Below, in pieces: positions 59,916 through 64,000 of a stretch of 64,000 nucleotides of DNA. The stretch's first letter is position 1. Each line of letters starts with the position of its first letter. Location: positions 2,507,501 to 2,571,500 of the forward strand of contig NC_135207.1 of assembly GCF_050948175.1 (NCBI RefSeq), read 5' to 3'. The DNA is from Xylocopa sonorina (taxonomy: Eukaryota; Arthropoda; Insecta; Hymenoptera; Apidae). A program made the position numbers and the translations under genes. The notes under the pieces were generated by a model. That model saw only the letters and a program-made list of their open reading frames with translations. It made no database searches and had not been told where the DNA came from.

Positions 59916-60378
59916 TTGGAATTATTCAACAACGCTATGATTTTTAATGAATGCACAATGCGCTTTTTTTTTAGCTCTGACAATGAAATATAAAATTTGA
60001 AGATCTTTTATAAATATGAATATAATAATAATAAGGAAAACGAGAATTCTAGCAAAGTAATGTTGAATTCTGAGATGAACAGCGTCGAAGGTATTAAGTA
60101 CAACGCTTGATAATTCCACAGAAAGGTTTATTCACAAGATATGTGGTTATTGGAATTATTCAACAACGCTATGATTTTTAATGAATGCACAATGCGGTTT
60201 TTTTTTAGCTCTAACAATGAAATATAAAATTTGAAGATCTTTTAGAAATATGAATATAATAATAATAAGGAAAACGAGAATTCTAGCAAAGTAATGTTGA
60301 ATTCTGAGATGAACAGCGTCGAAGGAATCAAGTACAACGCTTTATAATTCCACAGAAAGGTTTATTCACAAGATACGT
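59916..60378. repeat. tandem duplication, 2 units of about 232 bp
   Basis: TTATTGGAATTATTCAACAACGC begins near 59914 and 60146. Copies differ at only a few bases, so the duplication is recent. Confidence 0.9.
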
Positions 60379-61214
60379 GGTTTCTTAATGTAAATTTGGA
60401 ATTCTTTCTTAACAGAATTCTTTTCTTAACGGAATTCTTAACATGAAAAAGCTGACTTTGGTCTTCGAGTCTGGCATTTAAGGAATTTCTAAGGGACTTG
60501 GATAATTTCAAAGGTTGTGGAGATAGCCAAGAGTCAAGGATGAGAGATAGGATAGAAGCAATGCAAGGAATGAGTAATATTTAAGGTAAATTCGTATTTA
60601 CAAAAGATAGTAATTATGGCTGTGGCTCATGAGATTAATGAGTTAGCATTCAACAATAACGACTCCATAATTATTATTATTACTATAATTAAATTTTTAT
60701 TTAAAATTAATTTATGTTAGATATAATTATAAGAAGGTCCTTGAAAGTGGCTGTTAAGCGTATTATTGAAATCTAACGTGAGAATTAGGCTAAAATAATT
60801 AATTTTACTTTATAACAGAGCATCTCATATCAAAAGAATTTATTTTATCATTTATTAACCCTCTAACATGTTAATTTTTGGTAATACCAAACAGTGCCTA
60901 TGCTTTATATACCACTAAAATAAAAATAAAATAAATAGAATAAAGAAACTCTTTTAAAACTGAATATCAGTTTAATAATAAAAGATTAGAATCTATATGC
61001 TTATTTTTATATTACTTTTCAATCAACTTTGTTAAAGATATCCGTAGCTAAAGAGTTAAAACATGGTTGTGAGTGAGTTTAAAGTTGCAGAGCATCGTTT
61101 TATATTCTATCTAAAAATCAATTTATTCGATAATTTTGGATAAGGGTTAGCCAGCACCGTAAGGTGGCCAGAAATATATACGTACAGCCCAATAGTACCC
61201 TTATTTTTATTTAG
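60379..61214. other. AT-rich DNA, nothing recognised
   Basis: No exon, array or transposon end seen. Confidence 0.4.
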
Positions 61215-61369
61215 CTGGGACGTCCTATAGATGCTGAAACCGATATCGCTGTTGGCCCGTCAGCCACTCGATATTTTCGATAGTCAAGTTCGACGAAGAC
61301 TACCACACCAAAGACGGTTATATTAGGAACGTCTACACGTACAAGCAGCACTCTATGCATTGCACTGAA
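61215..61369 (+). pseudogene. possible exon or decayed coding fragment, unrecognised
   Basis: After the acceptor-like CCTTATTTTTATTTAG, the sequence encodes LGRPIDAETDIAVGPSATRY and, one frame over, VKFDEDYHTKDGYIRNVYTY then KQHSMHCTE before a GTATTT. The second part uses mostly C- or G-ending codons. One missing base near 61278 would join the frames, which suggests a pseudogene or two small exons. The minus strand is also open (DYRKYRVADGPTAIS), so strand is not certain. Confidence 0.25.
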
Positions 61370-61669
61370 AGTATTTTATTAATATCTTGGAAATTATTGA
61401 ATATCAAAGGTAATACGTTGGATCTTGAGTTCTCAACTACTTCTCAAGAACTACTTCTCAAGAACTTTGAGATAGTCGAAGATGAGGATCTTTCAGAAGT
61501 ACAGATATTTATTTTGCGAAAATTTCAGTGCTAATGCTATGGAATTAAATTTATTTAAGAGGCAACTGGGTTACATTTTCCATTATATGTTAGCTAAGAG
61601 AATTATTTCTATTTTTATTTACTCTGTAGACACAAAATTCTTATAATAGTTGCTTCATGAAAATGTAAG

Positions 61670-62335
61670 GTGGATGTTGGTTCACCAAAGTTGACTGTTG
61701 AATGTTTTAAAAAAAATTAGGAAATTGCAATTGGTTTAGTGTAATGTGAACATAGTGAAGGCAATGAGAAAAAGTGAGAAATTAATTAATTATTTAGAAA
61801 AATAAGAAAATCGGTTCACCAAAGTTGACTGTTGGATGTTTTGAAAAAAATTAGGAAATTGTAATTGCTTTAGTTTAATTACTTGGAAAAGATTAATACT
61901 TAGATTTGTAGATTAATTACTTAGAATAATAAGAAAATTGGTTCACCAAAGTTGACTGTTGGATGTTTTGAAAAAAATTAGGAAATTGTAATTGCTTTAG
62001 CTTAACGTTAACATAGTGAAAGCAATGAGAAAAAGTCAGAAATTAATTACTTAGAAAAATAAAAAAGTTGGTTCACCAAAGTTGACTGTTGGATGTTTTG
62101 AAAAAAATTAGAAAATCGCAATAGCTGTAGCTTAACGTGAACATAGTGAAAGCAATGAGAAAAAGTGAGAAATTAATTAATTATTTAGAAAAATAAGAAA
62201 ATCGGTTCACCAAAGTTGACTGTTGGATGTTTTGAAAAAAATTAGAAAATTTCAATTGCTTCAGTTTAACGTGACCATAATGAAGGCAATAAGGAAAAGC
62301 GAGAGATTAATTACTTAGAAAATTAAGAAACGCGT
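61670..62335. repeat. tandem array, 5 units of about 130 bp
   Basis: GGTTCACCAAAGTTGACTGTTG starts near 61678, 61815, 61940, 62071 and 62203. Units share GTTTTGAAAAAAATTAGGAAAT and GTGAACATAGTGAA. Confidence 0.9.
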
Positions 62336-63097
62336 ATGTAAGACCAACATTAAAAGGTATAAATTATTTATATGGTACATGCATAATACTCTCATTGATT
62401 TAAACCTGAGCTAAGTATATCATTAACTAGGTTTATGACTGGCTGTGTAGTATTGCTAAATAAGTAACTAATTTAGAGACTTTTTTAACTAATTTAGAGA
62501 ATTTATTTTTTCCATATTGGTAACTGATATATCAAAGTTTTAATTTGTATTTACTCTGATAAGAAAATGCTATTATTCCATTTCTTTTTTTTTAAGGTCT
62601 TCTTACGATGTGGAAGGAAGCAAAAAGTAACTCCATTACGTACAAGTGTTTAACTTAAAAAAGGGGTCGTTATACGCGATGCAAGTTAATGGAGTTTGCA
62701 AGTGTTTCAATACTGGTTACAAAAGTTATAATAGATGGATGTAATTTCTATTTAAGAAGTTAGATACAAAATAAAAGTATAGATATTAAGTAAGTACAAA
62801 ACTAAACGAGAAATATAAATAAATAAATATTAAAGAATCGCACTGCCTCGAAAGTACAAGATACAAATCACAATTTTCTTTATTAAGCAATTATTTATTC
62901 AATTTAAAAAAAATTAACTTCATTTAATTAAATATCTTTCACATCTTCAAGATTTTTTACGCTTTTGTCCACGTAAATATCTATTTAACGATATCAAATA
63001 AACCAATTTCGAACTTAAATCGAATAAAATTCCTTCGATAACCAAACAACTTATTTTCATAACATTTTCATCGAAATTTTCGTGTACAATTGAGTTA
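62336..63097. other. AT-rich DNA, nothing recognised
   Basis: No feature seen. Confidence 0.4.
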
Positions 63098-63835
63098 AAT
63101 AAAAAAATAAGTCGAAAATATGGAATAACAATTTTTCATTCGAGGTTTTGTTTTCGAGAAAATCGATTTTGAATTTTCGCAAAGTACAGGTGCACTTTAA
63201 TTACATTTTGTTATAACAGATCTCACTGTAAATCTCGATGGAACACGTAAATTATGAACAGGTAATTAAATAGAATGTTTGAAACAAAGTTTGAAGTTTG
63301 TAACAAATTTCATTATTACAGAAATTGCTGAAAATATTGGCCATCCTGCACAAAATATAATTCTGCTCATCCAATTAAATTTCTCTGAATATTTTCTAAG
63401 GCATTTAATTGTTTTAATGTATGAAAGACTACAATAATCATTTCTTTTAATTGCTCGCAACTTTTCTTCAGAAAAGATTTCTTCAGAATACACAATCGAT
63501 TTAATATGACACCATAAGTAAAATTAGTAGCCAAGTTATTGTTCCACCATGACCAATCTTGATAATGTTGGTTTAAAAAAAATCTCTGACAGCTAGAAAA
63601 ACATTTCTATAATATTGCAAGTATTTATTAACATAATTTCAATCGAGACAACGATCTACAGTGAGATCCTTTACATCATAACATGATCAAGGTCACCCAT
63701 ACTTAACGAAAATTCAAAGTCGATTATCTCGAAAACAAAGCCTCAGATAAAAAATTGTTATTCTATATTTTCGATTTATTTTTTCACGTAGAATCATCCT
63801 CCTTTCGATTGCACCACCAATTATCGATTACCCTG
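63098..63835 (-). mobile_element. second copy of the 17708 DDE transposon, inverted, one end truncated
   Basis: The end at 63835 is ATTATCGATTACCCTG followed by TA, matching the 17708 terminus. At 63098 the outer 45 bp are missing and the match begins AAAAAAATAAGTCGAAAATAT. Minus-strand translation of 63266-63493 and upstream gives related, broken transposase pieces (ending GWPIFSAISVIMKFVTN). Confidence 0.7.
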
Positions 63836-64000
63836 TATATACACATATCTGAACGCCTTCGTTGATTTCGTTCGTAGGAGCCGATCCTGGTGCAAAATTC
63901 AGTGGAATTTATTCCGCGACTAAGCCAGCTAATAAGAAGTTTAATTCGCGAGGCTAACGCGAGTCAATTTTCCTGACAAAGCCTCGAATGGGATTGGCCG
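63836..64000. other. window end, unrecognised
   Basis: GC-rises after 63860 without a supported exon. Confidence 0.3.

Noticed and set aside
1..64000. CRISPR arrays, rRNA or tRNA genes, endogenous virus or LTR-retrotransposon coding regions
   Set aside because: The repeats are contiguous or transposon-derived, not regularly spaced with unique spacers. I saw no tRNA or rRNA structure, and no reverse transcriptase, integrase or capsid motif.

Overview
The window looks like nuclear DNA of an insect, most likely a hymenopteran. It is AT-rich, its exons are small and more GC-rich than the surroundings, its introns are 0.1 to 8 kb long with GT..AG borders, and it is full of Tc1/mariner-, pogo- and piggyBac-type DNA transposons. 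There are no bacterial operons, rRNA, tRNA or CRISPR arrays. The order is inferred from general character and transposon types; no search was possible.

The best-supported gene is a complete long-chain acyl-CoA synthetase of the ACSL3/4 (insect Acsl) type on the + strand. Its seven coding exons run from 16553 to 32514 and join in phase into 707 codons plus stop. Its introns hold most of the transposon debris of the left half: a satellite in two inverted arrays, a DDE-element remnant, a mariner remnant, a large inverted-repeat element and a piggyBac-like MITE. Introns 1 and 2 end in short tandem arrays that repeat the 3' splice-site region itself.

A second gene lies on the - strand, facing Acsl tail to tail. 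It is visible only as small exons below usual ORF cut-offs: a transmembrane exon at 53311-53456, a phase 1-1 exon at 48174-48302, an exon at 41212-41274 and a terminal exon at 39110-39200, followed by a poly(A) signal near 38958. The last two join in phase. The rest of the chain is inferred and I cannot name the protein.

1-16.5 kb is mostly plain AT-rich DNA. It carries a structurally intact Tc1 element at 5765-7413, with a 342-residue DD34E transposase and 221-bp terminal inverted repeats in which I saw no mismatch. It also carries a few small tandem arrays and two unexplained coding-like islands (2609-3024 and 7867-8259).

35.7-64 kb is dominated by tandem arrays with periods of 15 to 300 bp and by non-autonomous transposons. 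The most distinctive are TTAA-flanked piggyBac-like MITEs whose interior has grown into a 42-bp satellite of palindromic units (27993, 42401, 45716 and 55012). Also present are an array of 165-bp MITE-like units, a foldback element, a satellite made of transposon-end sequence beside a Tigger-like transposase C-terminus, and two pogo-type MITEs.
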